Origin: Planctomycetota bacterium
GTDB lineage: Bacteria > Planctomycetota > Phycisphaerae > UBA1845
Direction of reading: 5' to 3'
Assembly (NCBI GenBank): GCA_024280855.1
Contig: JAJRPG010000093.1
Location: forward strand, 1-64,000
Length of the DNA stretch: 64,000 nucleotides
Shown: piece by piece, positions 18,540 through 27,820 of the stretch
How positions within the stretch are numbered: the stretch's first letter is position 1
How the letters are laid out: every line of letters starts with the position of its first letter
Program-made: the position numbers and the translations under genes
Notes under the pieces: model-generated
What the model was told of the DNA's origin: nothing
The model's input: only the letters and a program-made list of their open reading frames with translations
The model's database searches: none

Positions 18540-19250
18540 ATGCAAGAGCGATTTTCTGATCGGGCTAGACATGCACTGGCGCTGGCTAACCGTGAGGCGA
18601 CGGACCTCAAACATAATTTTTTAGCGCCGGCTCATTTGATGTTGGGGCTTATCGCTGAGGGTGCGTGCATGGCTACGGAGGCGCTGCGCATGCTTGATAT
18701 TGACCTGGAAGAAGTTCGCGCGGAAGTTCGTAAACATGTTAGTGGCCAAAGTGCGCCTGACGACTCCATGGGGCGGCGTACTCACACTAAAGAAATGAAT
18801 GATGTCATAAACCTGGCTATTGAAGAAGCACGGAAATACGATCATAAATATGTGGGAACGGAACATATTATGCTGGCGATGCTTCAGGTGCAGGAAGGCA
18901 TTCCTGCGAAAGTGTTAAAGGCACGCGGCGTTGATGTTGACACACTTCGCGAGAAAACTGTGGGCATGCTTACGACTCTGCAAGATGATGGTCACGATTT
19001 AGCTCATTCTCGACATGGTGATTTTGAATGGGTTCATCAGCAGGAGTTAGCCAAGGCTTTTCGCTCTTCGACTTTTTGGCACACGATGATATTGGCTGTG
19101 GATTCTGCGAACCGACTGGGTGCGGGCGAAATCGAACCTTCGCATTTGCTTCTGGCCTTGATGCGCGATAAATCAAATGGTATCGCTAAGTTGCTCGGCG
19201 AAAAAGGTGTGACGACTGATTGGGTTCGTGAGCAAGTTTCGCGGGCCTAA
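18540..19250 (+). CDS. Stand-alone Clp N-terminal (repeat) domain protein
   Basis: A 236-residue cytoplasmic protein built only of Clp N-domains, the substrate- and adaptor-binding module of ClpA/ClpC. The first repeat reads FSDRARHALALANREA with LAPAHLMLGLIAEG. The second reads INLAIEEARKYDHKYVGTEH with IMLAMLQ. A third, more diverged one begins WHTMILAVDSANRLGAGEIE and continues PSHLLLALM. No AAA+ domain is present, unlike ClpC (about 810 residues). Such lone proteins are thought to act as adaptors or decoys for ClpCP. The start has GGGAG ten bases upstream. Confidence 0.85.
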   Translation: MQERFSDRARHALALANREATDLKHNFLAPAHLMLGLIAEGACMATEALRMLDIDLEEVRAEVRKHVSGQSAPDDSMGRRTHTKEMNDVINLAIEEARKYDHKYVGTEHIMLAMLQVQEGIPAKVLKARGVDVDTLREKTVGMLTTLQDDGHDLAHSRHGDFEWVHQQELAKAFRSSTFWHTMILAVDSANRLGAGEIEPSHLLLALMRDKSNGIAKLLGEKGVTTDWVREQVSRA

Positions 19251-19358
19251 TGATGTGGGAACAGGTTAAGGTGATGGCGGAGTATCCGACACTGCTGGCG
19301 TTGGCTAATGAAATTTGTTGAGCCTAGTCGCATCTTAAAAAGAGCGGAGTTTTTCACT

Positions 19359-19616
19359 ATGACTATCGAAGAACAGTTTCCTCCTGGTACGCCGGTATGC
19401 GTCACACATTCCATTGATATGGGTGGGAAAAGCGTCAAGGCTGAGGTGATTGGGGGTGTTCAGGCGTGGGAAGAATTGCCGACAGGTAGTTGGCACGCGC
19501 ACGGGAAGAATGATAAGCTTTGGCTCAAGCGTCTGAAACTTCGCAAAGCTGATGGTGAAATCACGCTACTCATTATTGACGACACGACCGAAATCGCAAA
19601 ATTAGAAAAAGCTTAG
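19359..19616 (+). CDS. Small hypothetical protein (85 aa)
   Basis: I do not recognise this gene. It is a soluble, mixed-charge protein beginning MTIEEQFPPGTPVCVTHSID and probably forming a small beta-barrel (PGTPVCVTHSI, KAEVIGGVQAWEELP, ITLLIIDDTTEI). I chose the ATG at 19359 over the one at 19308 because GCGGAG lies ten bases upstream. It follows the Clp N-domain gene by 108 bases on the same strand. Confidence 0.65.
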   Translation: MTIEEQFPPGTPVCVTHSIDMGGKSVKAEVIGGVQAWEELPTGSWHAHGKNDKLWLKRLKLRKADGEITLLIIDDTTEIAKLEKA

Positions 19617-19720
19617 CGTCATCGCGACGATCCATTGGTCTAGTGGCTCGAACATTCTAGTCATCTTAGCCATTGTTTTACCCGCAAAACGTGAGATTCT
19701 TGTTGCCTACCTCCGCTAAC

Positions 19721-21076
19721 ATGCCGGTTCGTATACGATACATCCCCGCTGAAAAATACATCAAGATAATTTTAGTTGGGATAGTTACGCTGGCTGTATT
19801 GTACTGGCTTTTTGGTCATGCGCTGGCTCGATATGCTGGCGAAGAAAACCATAACTCATCCATCCGTTTCGCTCATTTCGGAAATTTCCAGGATTACGAA
19901 TTCTGGGGCGAAGTCATTTCGACGTTTCAACAGCGTCACGCAGGCGTCAGTGTGTCGCAGGAATATGTGGTTGGGAAATCGGGACATTACAGCACAAAAC
20001 TTCGACAACAGGCTATGACTGATACGCTGCCTGATGTTTTTCTGATTCAGCTTGGGCCATTTCCTCAGTTTGCTCAGGATATGGAAGTTGTCGATGATTT
20101 GTTGGATGATAGCCTTGGGGAAGGCGGTCGGCCTAGCCGACTGGATGCTACGGCAGTTCGCGCTTTTCAATGGAATGGTTCGCAACGGGCCATGCCCATT
20201 TCCGGCGGGAATCTGTTGATCTATTTGAATCTTGACTGCCTGGAACGGTCGGCGGAGTATCATCAAAAGACTTTATCGCGACCTATTGGCCCATGGACCA
20301 TAGACGAATTTTATCTACTTGCGAAACAATTGACCTGCGATTTTGATGACGATGGGCAAGTCGATCAATTTGGTTTTTGGTTGCCGCGTTGGATTTATTA
20401 TTTGCCGTTTATGTGGTCGTTTGGGGCTGAGACGATGGATGAGCATGGGCAGTGGCAGATGCATGGCACTGCGTCGGAGCAGGCTATGTCTTTTTATCAA
20501 AAGCTGGCTGTTGGTGATCGTGTTTGTCCGCGAATGGATGAAGTGCCGCAACTTTTTCAGGATACGGGATTCCTGACTGGACGAACCGCGATGTGTATCA
20601 ATGGCCCTTGGTTTCAGCCTTTTTTAGATCAAACACGACTGGCGGGTCGTTATGTGGTGCTCGATATTCCGAGCGGGCTTGGTGGTCGGGCTACGCGGAT
20701 TACATGGGATGGGGTGGCGATTGCAGCGGGGTTATCGCCGGCACGAAAACGCTTGGCGGAGCAATTCGTTCGACATCTTTTGTCGATAGAGGTGCAGTCG
20801 AAAATTGCGCGCGTGGGTCGAGCGTTGCCTGCGAGGGTTGAGGCGCTGCCCATGTTTAGCGAGTCTTCGTCGCATCCTTCTCGTGGTCGATTTGTTGAGG
20901 CATTGAGCTATTCCCGTTTGCAGCCTCGTTGGCCTGGGTTTTCTCAGGCCGATCGAACGGTCAATAAGCAGCTCGTGAAATTGATTGATTCTGAGAATCC
21001 CATCACGCCGAAAGAAATGCTCGAAACGTTGAAACGATCACCGGCTATACTTAAAGCTTTTGAATTAAGGAACTGA
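19721..21076 (+). CDS. ABC transporter solute-binding protein, family 1 (sugar type)
   Basis: An extracellular binding protein that probably delivers a sugar or related solute to the two permeases downstream. It has 451 residues from ATG 19721; a TTG at 19673 would add 16. A membrane anchor or uncleaved signal (IIILVGIVTLAVLYWLFGHA-like helix near residues 14-34) replaces the usual lipobox. The family features follow: TLPDVFLIQLGPFPQF, PISGGNLLIYLNLDCLE, WTIDEFYLLAKQLT with DFDDDGQVDQFGFWL, and GRTAMCINGPW. The substrate is unknown. The operon lacks an ATPase gene. Confidence 0.85.
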   Translation: MPVRIRYIPAEKYIKIILVGIVTLAVLYWLFGHALARYAGEENHNSSIRFAHFGNFQDYEFWGEVISTFQQRHAGVSVSQEYVVGKSGHYSTKLRQQAMTDTLPDVFLIQLGPFPQFAQDMEVVDDLLDDSLGEGGRPSRLDATAVRAFQWNGSQRAMPISGGNLLIYLNLDCLERSAEYHQKTLSRPIGPWTIDEFYLLAKQLTCDFDDDGQVDQFGFWLPRWIYYLPFMWSFGAETMDEHGQWQMHGTASEQAMSFYQKLAVGDRVCPRMDEVPQLFQDTGFLTGRTAMCINGPWFQPFLDQTRLAGRYVVLDIPSGLGGRATRITWDGVAIAAGLSPARKRLAEQFVRHLLSIEVQSKIARVGRALPARVEALPMFSESSSHPSRGRFVEALSYSRLQPRWPGFSQADRTVNKQLVKLIDSENPITPKEMLETLKRSPAILKAFELRN

Positions 21077-21083
21077 CCTCGAC

Positions 21084-22085
21084 ATGCAAGTATCGCGTCG
21101 CACTATTTTCATGTTTTTATGGCCTTGGTTGGTGGGGCTGATTTTTTGGACAGGCGCTCCGATACTTACCTCACTGGCACTTTCTTTTTCACAGGTGAAC
21201 GTAAAGGCAAATTCTCAACAAGCGGCGTGGGTGGGTTTATCACATTATCGCGAAGCGATTGGCGTGCAGGATGATGTGGAAGATTCATCAGCGTCAAGCG
21301 TCAAACAGGTGACACCATATCGCGATGACCAATTTCGCCTTTCGTTGGTTAATTCATTAGTATACACTGTTTTTGCAGTACCGCTCGGATTATGTAGTGC
21401 GCTTTCTGTAGCTTTATTGCTTAATAAAAAGATGCGCGGCATGGGTGTAATACGCACGCTGGTTTATTTGCCGCATGTGCTTGGTGGCGTTGCGACAATT
21501 GTTATTTGGAGCTGGATGCTGAATCCGCAGTATGGCTGGGTGAATGAAGGGCTGCGATGTATTTATCTCGCGGTTGATCCAATTGTGCGTTTGTTTTATG
21601 AGCAAGGCACGGCTGATTGGACGACGCCGAACTGGCTTTATTCTGCGGTGTGGTGCAAGCCGTCGTTGGTGATGATGCATGTGTGGACGATGGGGCCTGG
21701 GATGTTGGTTTTTTTGGCGGCGCTGCAACGAGTTCCGCTTCATGAACGCGATGCGTCGCTATTGGATGGTGCGGGCGCATGGCATCGGTTTCGATATGTA
21801 ACCTGGCCTCACCTTACGCCGGCGGTGCTGTTTAATTTGATAGTTGGGACTATTTTTTCGATGCAAAGTTTTACGGAGCCTTACATGTTGCAACATCCGC
21901 AACAACAAGACGGGCTGCTGTTTTATATGCTTCATTTGTATCAAGTGGCTTTTGAGCCGCCGTATAGGCTGGGCTATGCTTGTGCGTTGGCGTGGATATT
22001 TTTTGTTGTGATAGCTGCGATGGTAACGCCTATGATTCTCGCGTCGCGTCGCTGGGTTTATGAAGCGGGGATGGACGCCGCATGA
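21084..22085 (+). CDS. ABC sugar permease, MalF/UgpA type
   Basis: An inner-membrane permease subunit of a carbohydrate importer, 333 residues with six predicted helices beginning FMFLWPWLVGLIFWTG. The cytoplasmic EAA-type loop that contacts the ATPase is HERDASLLDGAGAWHRFRYV. It begins seven bases after the binding-protein gene and overlaps the next permease by four bases (ATGA), so the three genes form one operon. No nucleotide-binding subunit lies nearby; a shared MsiK-like ATPase encoded elsewhere is the usual solution. Confidence 0.9.
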   Translation: MQVSRRTIFMFLWPWLVGLIFWTGAPILTSLALSFSQVNVKANSQQAAWVGLSHYREAIGVQDDVEDSSASSVKQVTPYRDDQFRLSLVNSLVYTVFAVPLGLCSALSVALLLNKKMRGMGVIRTLVYLPHVLGGVATIVIWSWMLNPQYGWVNEGLRCIYLAVDPIVRLFYEQGTADWTTPNWLYSAVWCKPSLVMMHVWTMGPGMLVFLAALQRVPLHERDASLLDGAGAWHRFRYVTWPHLTPAVLFNLIVGTIFSMQSFTEPYMLQHPQQQDGLLFYMLHLYQVAFEPPYRLGYACALAWIFFVVIAAMVTPMILASRRWVYEAGMDAA

Positions 22086-22909
22086 ATTCAAAGTATGACG
22101 CTATGCGTTCAAACATTTTACAACTAACCCTCTTAGCAATATGCGCGGTTGTGCTGCTGCCTCTTTTTTGGGCGGGGGTATCTTCGTTGCAGCCGTTGGA
22201 TGAGGTTTATGCGTTTCCGCCACGTTTTTCGGTGAAGCACGCTCAGTGGTCGAATTATTCGAAGGCTTTTACGCAACTGCCGATGCTGCGTTTTTTGGGG
22301 AATTCATTTGTGATTGCTTCGACGTCTGCGCTCGGTGCGATTGCGACGGCTTCGATGGCTGGTTTTGCTCTGGCGAGATTCCAATTCGCGGGGCGACGTC
22401 TGGCTTTTGGACTACTGATTGCGTCCATGCTGATTCCGTCTTATGTGCTGCTCGTGCCTCGCTATATGCTTTGCGATGCGCTCGGATGGATGGATACTTA
22501 TAAGCCGTTGATTGTGCCGGCTTGGCTGGGAGGCGGTGCGTTTAACATTTTTTTGTTCCGACAATACTTTCGGAAGATTCCCCGCGAATATGATGACGCA
22601 GCGGTGCTGGATGGCGCATCTACCTGGCAGACGTTTCGATTTGTGATTCTGCCGATTGCCAAGCCAGTCGTGATTACCGTGGGGCTGTTAAGCTTTATCT
22701 ATCACTGGCAGGATTTTCTTGACCCGTTGATTTACCTTTCTGATTTTGAAACTTTTCCCGTTTCGCTGGGACTGAGGATGTATCAATCCATGGCTGGGAC
22801 TTGGGCTAATTTGTTGATGGCTGCTAGCTTGATTGCGCTGCTGCCGGTGGCGATATTGTTTTTTGTTTGTCAGCGGTATGTTTTTCGTACGCTGCAAGCG
22901 GCGGGTTGA
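22082..22909 (+). CDS. ABC sugar permease, MalG/UgpE type
   Basis: The second inner-membrane permease subunit, 275 residues. It opens with a helix (LLAICAVVLLPLFWAGVSSL) and ends with helices around ALLPVAILFFVCQRYVF. The EAA loop is EYDDAAVLDGASTWQTFRFV. Its start codon overlaps the stop of the MalF-type gene, a sign of coupled translation. It forms the pore together with that subunit. Confidence 0.9.
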   Translation: MNSKYDAMRSNILQLTLLAICAVVLLPLFWAGVSSLQPLDEVYAFPPRFSVKHAQWSNYSKAFTQLPMLRFLGNSFVIASTSALGAIATASMAGFALARFQFAGRRLAFGLLIASMLIPSYVLLVPRYMLCDALGWMDTYKPLIVPAWLGGGAFNIFLFRQYFRKIPREYDDAAVLDGASTWQTFRFVILPIAKPVVITVGLLSFIYHWQDFLDPLIYLSDFETFPVSLGLRMYQSMAGTWANLLMAASLIALLPVAILFFVCQRYVFRTLQAAG

Positions 22910-22931
22910 TGGCTTGGCCATCGAAAACTGT

Positions 22932-23012
22932 CCGTCCCCCACCCTTCGCGTCGCCGAACGTTTGTTTTTATTACGAGACTTAACTATCGACGCGAAGAAT
23001 GGGGCACCCCGC
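22932..23012 (+). repeat. Dispersed palindromic repeat, family A copy 2, with spacer
   Basis: CCCCCACCCTTCGCGTCG is followed about 40 bases later by CGACGCGAAGAATGGGGCAC. The outer parts match the other family A copies. The arm CTTCGCGTCG pairs perfectly with CGACGCGAAG, so the two arms changed together. The loop is much longer than the four bases seen elsewhere. Confidence 0.7.
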
Positions 23013-23070
23013 ACCTATGGTACACAACGACTCCATGCCCGCGCTTTCAGCTTGGGTATGCCACCCGACC

Positions 23071-23102
23071 GACGCGCGGGCTGAAGCTCGCGGCTCGTTT
23101 GG
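23071..23102 (+). repeat. Dispersed repeat, family C copy 2
   Basis: GCGCGGGCTGAAGCTCGCGG matches the copy at 10388-10420 with a one-base change. It lies directly before the end of the convergent M1 peptidase gene. Confidence 0.55.
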
Positions 23103-23108
23103 AAAATT

Positions 23109-25292
23109 TTATGAGCGGTCAACTTCGACTATGTTATGGATTTCAAAGTCTGAGCGGATGATCGGTTTTTGGTCATGGAAGATGACGGCGCTGTGGTCGT
23201 AAAAAGGAATGAGCATCGCACGCGGGATAGCTTTGTTGCTGTTGGCGAATAATACCGTTACGCCGCCGCCTTGAACGCCAGGCTGACGGGCGGTGCATAA
23301 AACTGCGTCCCCTGGCTGAGAGAAAGTTACGCCGTCGAACTCGAAACCGCCATCAATCCATTTTAATGGGAATTGAATCGCGCTGAGAAACGCTTCGATA
23401 TAAGGGTCTCGGACGGCTTCTCCCAGGATGAGAAGATTCGTATCGGCTAATCGACCTTGCTCGATTTGGCCGGCTTTGAATACGGTTACGTTTTCGTCGT
23501 CTTTCCCCTCGGCGAAGATCGATTTTAACGAAGTGAATGATTCGGGTACGTCGCCGCTGGGCATGACGACGACCAAACTGTCTTTCGACCTTGTGGCTGC
23601 GGTGGTGGGAATGATTTGCTCAACGGGAATTTTTCTAAAAATGTCGTAATCTGGATCGACCTCTACCGTGAGCGGAATCACATCGACAGCCAATGTAATT
23701 TCTCCGGTTGCAGAGGATAGCGGTACTACGATATCCAAAAAACCGTTGGGATGCGTGATGCGAATCGGGACGTCAAGCTCAAAAGCTGGCTCGCCTTGCT
23801 CCAAGCGAAGTGTCAGGACTTTGTCAGAAGAATCGTAACGAGCCTCGTCCAGTGAAAGCATGGGGGCAGCGCCGCTTCGTACCCATTGACGGAAAAAACG
23901 TTCCAACGAATCGCCGAATTCTGCTTCACATAGGCCTCGGATGTCATCCCAGGAGGCGTAATGGCCTACGAAGTCATGGGTGAATTTTCTCATCACGCTC
24001 CAGAATTGGTCCTGGCCAATTTTCTTAGCGAGCATGTGGAAAACCATCGCGCCCTTTTGATAAGCGATGCCGCGACCGCAACCATCTTCTTGGCCATAGG
24101 TTCCGAGGGGTTTGTCTTTTTCTGGTTTGATGCGAGAGAGGAAGTGGCAGTAATTTCGACGTTTGCGCCGGGCTTCTTCCTTATTGCCATCGAGTACATA
24201 GCCATAATAATTCGCGCCGTAACTGGCTAACGCTTCACACCAATTGCCATCTTCGGTATCCACATGGACGCCGTTGCCCCACCAGGAATGTAGCATTTCG
24301 TGGTCAATGTAACCGTGCGCAGTTTGGGACCGTTTGCCCATGTCAATTACGGCTGAGCTTAGTAGTGTGAATGATGGGAAGGCGAAGCCGCTGCTGAAGA
24401 AGTTATCGACGATTGAAAATTCCTTGGCGGGATATTTTCCGATGAGCGGTTCGTAGTGGCTGAAGTTTCGCTCAACGGCTTCAAACAAACCATCGACATA
24501 GTCGATTTGCGATTCTTTTAGATGGAGGCTGACCTTTGTTCCACGAATGGTTTTTTGAAATGTCTTATGTTGGCCGCCAACAAGCACCATGCTGTCAACG
24601 GGGTATGACGTTCGCCATGCGAGCCGGCCGGTTTGTCTGGAAAGTTCGGGTGCGCGGTCTGCGCCGGCTACCCATTCAAAATCGTTCGTTGATTCTACGA
24701 TGACAGTATAATCCGCGAGCGCACTTACAGCTTCGCCTTCAACAGCTGGGTGAGGATACCAATAGCCTCCGCCGAGATAAACGCCTTCTTCGCCGATGTG
24801 GGCCTGCATTTGAAAGTTATGAATCTCACCCGCTTTTTCACCGGCTGAGACGTCTTGGAATAAGTTGCCGTGATAGTCTACGAAAAGCGTGAAGGATTTC
24901 GCGGGGTGGTCGAGGATAATGTAATGGCTACGGGGTAATAGCTCTTCGTCTTTTTTGGGCACTCGGCCATGACGTACACCAACGACACTCACACCGGATG
25001 CGCGAACGGAGTCGAGGCGTAAATCGGGGTGCAAGAGCAATTCGACATGGGCAGTGCCGTCGGGTTGTCTGTTGGTAATATGCTCAGCGGATAAATCCAG
25101 CACGGCTCGGCCTGTGAGGCTATGGGCTTGTGGTGAGACCTGTAAATCCAACCTGTAGCGTTGGGGGGTTACGGATAGTTGAGGCCCCATTGATGCGCAG
25201 CCTGTTATGGCTGGCAAAATCAATAAGAGGCAAAGTTTTTTTCCGATAGACTTATTTGGTAGAAAGGCTAGCCAATTTGGAGAGATTTTCAT
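23109..25292 (-). CDS. Lipoprotein M1-family zinc aminopeptidase
   Basis: A membrane-anchored zinc metallopeptidase of 727 residues. The lipoprotein signal ends in the lipobox ITGC (Cys32). The M1 site is HEMLHSWWGNG (H331, E332, H335) with the third ligand Glu353 in NWCEALASY. The substrate-binding region before it includes SSGFAFPSFTLLSS rather than the classical GAMEN. The HEMLH...GNWCE spacing is one residue shorter than in aminopeptidase N and belongs to a recognised bacterial subgroup. A C-terminal region of about 280 residues probably includes an extra beta domain. It may clean up peptides in the periplasm. Confidence 0.88.
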   Translation of the reverse strand: MKISPNWLAFLPNKSIGKKLCLLLILPAITGCASMGPQLSVTPQRYRLDLQVSPQAHSLTGRAVLDLSAEHITNRQPDGTAHVELLLHPDLRLDSVRASGVSVVGVRHGRVPKKDEELLPRSHYIILDHPAKSFTLFVDYHGNLFQDVSAGEKAGEIHNFQMQAHIGEEGVYLGGGYWYPHPAVEGEAVSALADYTVIVESTNDFEWVAGADRAPELSRQTGRLAWRTSYPVDSMVLVGGQHKTFQKTIRGTKVSLHLKESQIDYVDGLFEAVERNFSHYEPLIGKYPAKEFSIVDNFFSSGFAFPSFTLLSSAVIDMGKRSQTAHGYIDHEMLHSWWGNGVHVDTEDGNWCEALASYGANYYGYVLDGNKEEARRKRRNYCHFLSRIKPEKDKPLGTYGQEDGCGRGIAYQKGAMVFHMLAKKIGQDQFWSVMRKFTHDFVGHYASWDDIRGLCEAEFGDSLERFFRQWVRSGAAPMLSLDEARYDSSDKVLTLRLEQGEPAFELDVPIRITHPNGFLDIVVPLSSATGEITLAVDVIPLTVEVDPDYDIFRKIPVEQIIPTTAATRSKDSLVVVMPSGDVPESFTSLKSIFAEGKDDENVTVFKAGQIEQGRLADTNLLILGEAVRDPYIEAFLSAIQFPLKWIDGGFEFDGVTFSQPGDAVLCTARQPGVQGGGVTVLFANSNKAIPRAMLIPFYDHSAVIFHDQKPIIRSDFEIHNIVEVDRS

Positions 25293-25448
25293 CGTTAGGC
25301 ACTCCGTCGCATTTTTGAATAATTCGATTCCTATAGCGGAAGCATAAACGATTGATGCGCGGTTGTGTATATCAAAATAATTGGGGAGAAAACGGGGGAC
25401 TGAGATTGATGTTTGTAATCATTGTGTTACCTGAGAGTATATATGCGC

Positions 25449-25482
25449 GATTTGCCCGCAGGCTTGCGCCGTGCGGCTCTGG
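25449..25482 (+). repeat. Dispersed repeat, family B copy 1
   Basis: TTGCCCGCAGGCTTGCGCCG followed by TGCGGCTCTG. The same segment occurs at 29032-29064 and inverted at 43339-43371. It lies 14 bases before a family A repeat. Confidence 0.75.
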
Positions 25483-25496
25483 TCTTATCCCCAAGC

Positions 25497-25542
25497 TCCT
25501 TCCCCCACCCTTCGGGCGTACCCGAAGAATGGGGCACCCGAC
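25497..25542 (+). repeat. Dispersed palindromic repeat, family A copy 3
   Basis: CTTCCCCCACCCTTCGGG, then CGTA, then CCCGAAGAATGGGGCACC. The CTTCGGG/CCCGAAG stem is perfect and the CCCCxACCC/GGGGCACC flanks extend the symmetry. Confidence 0.8.
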
Positions 25543-25700
25543 CGGTATTCGGGGTTGTGGCGTTGGCTAGGGTGTGTATACTCCGAAGTGGTTTGATGGC
25601 CTAGGGAATTTATTTAGGGTCAACCGCGCGACGTTTTATCAGCTACGTCGTGTGGAACGCGCTTACGGTAGGCTGATAAGTTGGGAAGTGCTGGTAGATC

Positions 25701-25931
25701 ATGGCCAAGGACGCAATTGAACTTGAAGGTAGCGTGGTAGCTGCCCTTCCCAATGCTATGTTCCGCGTTGAGGTTGATATGGGTGGCGAGAAGGCCATTA
25801 TCCTGGCAACGATTTCCGGTAAAATGAGGAAGTATTACATTCGTATTCTCCCTGGTGATACCGTTACTGTAGAAATTTCTCCCTACGATGTGTCCCGTGG
25901 CCGAATCACCTATCGCGGTCGAAAGCAGTAG
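25701..25931 (+). CDS. infA: Translation initiation factor IF-1
   Basis: A 76-residue ribosome-binding factor of the S1/OB-fold type that blocks the A site during initiation. It begins [20 protein letters not shown] and ends ITYRGR. The typical core ([20 protein letters not shown]) is complete. Bacterial IF-1 has 71-75 residues. It lies 33 bases before folP, so the two may be cotranscribed. Confidence 0.95.
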   Translation: MAKDAIELEGSVVAALPNAMFRVEVDMGGEKAIILATISGKMRKYYIRILPGDTVTVEISPYDVSRGRITYRGRKQ

Positions 25932-25963
25932 CCTCTCGATTTGGCCTTGCGAGGTCAATCCTC

Positions 25964-26860
25964 ATGAACGACTCAATCCGGCCACTACTTCGCAGGCCAA
26001 GTTGTCGCCCGCACCGTCGCCCTTTGGTGATGGGAATTCTTAATATCACACCCGATTCTTTTAGCGATGGCGGAAAGTATGTCGAAATCGATGCGGCGAT
26101 TGCGCAGACAAAGCGCATGATCGACGATGGGGCTGATATTATTGACGTGGGTCCGGAGTCTACTCGGCCTGGCGCGGCGAGCGTTTCTGCTGACGAGCAA
26201 TGTGCGCGAGCAATTCCTATTATTAAGAAGCTGCGAGCGCTGGATGATAACATTACGATTTCGATTGATACGCGAATCGCTAACGTCGCGGAAGCGGCTA
26301 TCTCGGCTGGGGCGGATTGGATAAATGATATATCCGCGCTGCGAGATGACCCGGCTATGATTCAAGTGGCTGTGGATAGAAACGCGCCGATTATACTCAT
26401 GCACATGCGTGGCTGTCCTGCTGATATGCAAGCGAATGATGGGCCTGGTTATGATGACGTGATAACAGAAATTTGCGAATTTCTGCAGGAGCGTATTTCG
26501 TATGCTGAAGCGAACGGCGTTGATCCGAAGCGAATCGTTATTGATCCGGGGATTGGATTTGGGAAACGTACCGTGCATAATCTGACTATTCTTCGAGAAC
26601 TCGAACGATTGAAAACTTTGGGGAAGCCTATTTTGGTTGGTGCTTCTCGTAAGCGATTTATCGCCGAGGTGTTTAGTGAAGTCGAATCGCTGAAAAAAAC
26701 GCAAAGGGATGACGACGAATGCAAACCGCTAGATAGCCGACTGGTTGGGTCGTTGGCTGCGGCGACAATGGCTGCGGTGAACGGCGCGTCGATTTTACGG
26801 GTTCATGATGTGCGAGAGACTGTGGCGGCGATGGCAGTGGTAGTCGCTGTAGAGAACTGA
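25964..26860 (+). CDS. folP: Dihydropteroate synthase
   Basis: A cytoplasmic folate-biosynthesis enzyme that joins p-aminobenzoate to the pterin diphosphate; it is the target of sulfonamides. The 298 residues hold all signatures: MGILNITPDSFSDGG near the start, DVGPESTRPGA, DWINDISAL, DPGIGFGKRTVHNL and GASRKRFI. GAGG lies nine bases before the ATG. It is slightly longer than the usual 270-285 because of an N-terminal extension and a polar insert around KKTQRDDDECKP. Confidence 0.95.
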   Translation: MNDSIRPLLRRPSCRPHRRPLVMGILNITPDSFSDGGKYVEIDAAIAQTKRMIDDGADIIDVGPESTRPGAASVSADEQCARAIPIIKKLRALDDNITISIDTRIANVAEAAISAGADWINDISALRDDPAMIQVAVDRNAPIILMHMRGCPADMQANDGPGYDDVITEICEFLQERISYAEANGVDPKRIVIDPGIGFGKRTVHNLTILRELERLKTLGKPILVGASRKRFIAEVFSEVESLKKTQRDDDECKPLDSRLVGSLAAATMAAVNGASILRVHDVRETVAAMAVVVAVEN

Positions 26861-26902
26861 TTATCGCTAGATTTAATGCGATAAACACTTCCTGTTCATC
26901 AT

Positions 26903-27658
26903 TTATGAAATAATTACTTTTTTTCGATTAGCCCGCCCTCTTAGTTGCGGAATGCGCCACCACCAAAGCACTAAGCCACTGGCTGATGTGGCAATCGCTA
27001 GCACGCTCATTCCTGTTAGTAGCCAATGGTTGAAGTTTTCTCGCTCGCCGTAGTCCATGATGTGTAGCATCCAGAAGAAATCGAAGATGCGCCAGAGGTA
27101 GTTTCGGCGTTTTAGAATTTCTCCTGTGACGGGACAGACATAAAGATGCGGCTCTTTCGGGTGATCTAAAATGACCTGATAGACGGGCATCCGGCCACCG
27201 CGATATTCCTGGGGCGGCTCGCCTTCTAAAAGAGTGATCGAAATCACGTCCGCGTCGTGCGCGAAATCTTCCTGGGCGGCGGCGATGGCCTGGGATTCGC
27301 TGATTCGCTGGGTGACTTCACCGCTAGCTGCGTCTACACATGCTAGCGGTTTACGCTTTGGGCCGAGTAGGTCGTAGACCATTCGTCCTCGGCACATGCG
27401 AAGAACGGCCTGCTCGATGACGACTTCGTTTTCAGGTTCGATTGATGCGCGGGCGATGGCTTCTTGTGGCGTAAAATTAACGCTTTTTAGATCGAGCACA
27501 GGCTCGGTGTGAGGCTTGCGGTCTACGTTACCGCGCACATTGTTGATGTGCATGATGGTGAACGCAAAGCCACCGACGCTCCAGGCGAGGAGTTGGAGGC
27601 CCACTATTAGGCCTAGCCAACGATGGACTAAGTACCAATTCTTTTTCCAACGAATCAT
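26903..27658 (-). CDS. PepSY-associated membrane protein
   Basis: A 251-residue inner-membrane protein. An N-terminal helix (HRWLGLIVGLQLLAWSVGGFA) is followed by a periplasmic part with two PepSY-like segments (PQEAIARASIEPE, SESQAIAAAQEDF), then two C-terminal helices around FFWMLHIMDY and LLTGMSVLAIATSASGLVLW. The HRWLG and LHIMDYGER motifs match the PepSY_TM group, which is often linked to iron-siderophore reduction or other heme/electron roles. That function is not shown by the context here. GAGGAG precedes the ATG. Confidence 0.8.
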   Translation of the reverse strand: MIRWKKNWYLVHRWLGLIVGLQLLAWSVGGFAFTIMHINNVRGNVDRKPHTEPVLDLKSVNFTPQEAIARASIEPENEVVIEQAVLRMCRGRMVYDLLGPKRKPLACVDAASGEVTQRISESQAIAAAQEDFAHDADVISITLLEGEPPQEYRGGRMPVYQVILDHPKEPHLYVCPVTGEILKRRNYLWRIFDFFWMLHIMDYGERENFNHWLLTGMSVLAIATSASGLVLWWWRIPQLRGRANRKKVIIS

Positions 27659-27753
27659 AGAACAAGCTCCTCAACCAATTGTGAGATCAAATTAAGTGCG
27701 CTACGTTACTGTAAACGTGAGATGTTTGCACTGTTGTGGAGTTTGGTAGAAAT

Positions 27754-27781
27754 CGTCATGCCCGCGCAGCCGGGTATGACG
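27754..27781 (-). terminator. 11-bp hairpin between SprA-like and PepSY genes
   Basis: CGTCATGCCCG pairs with CGGGTATGACG (one G-U) around a six-base loop, 40 bases beyond the SprA-like stop on the minus strand. The T-run is weak. It could terminate that gene or be a dispersed palindrome. Confidence 0.5.
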
Positions 27782-27820
27782 GTTTCCTGCACTGGCGAGA
27801 CAGAAAGATTTACATACGTA

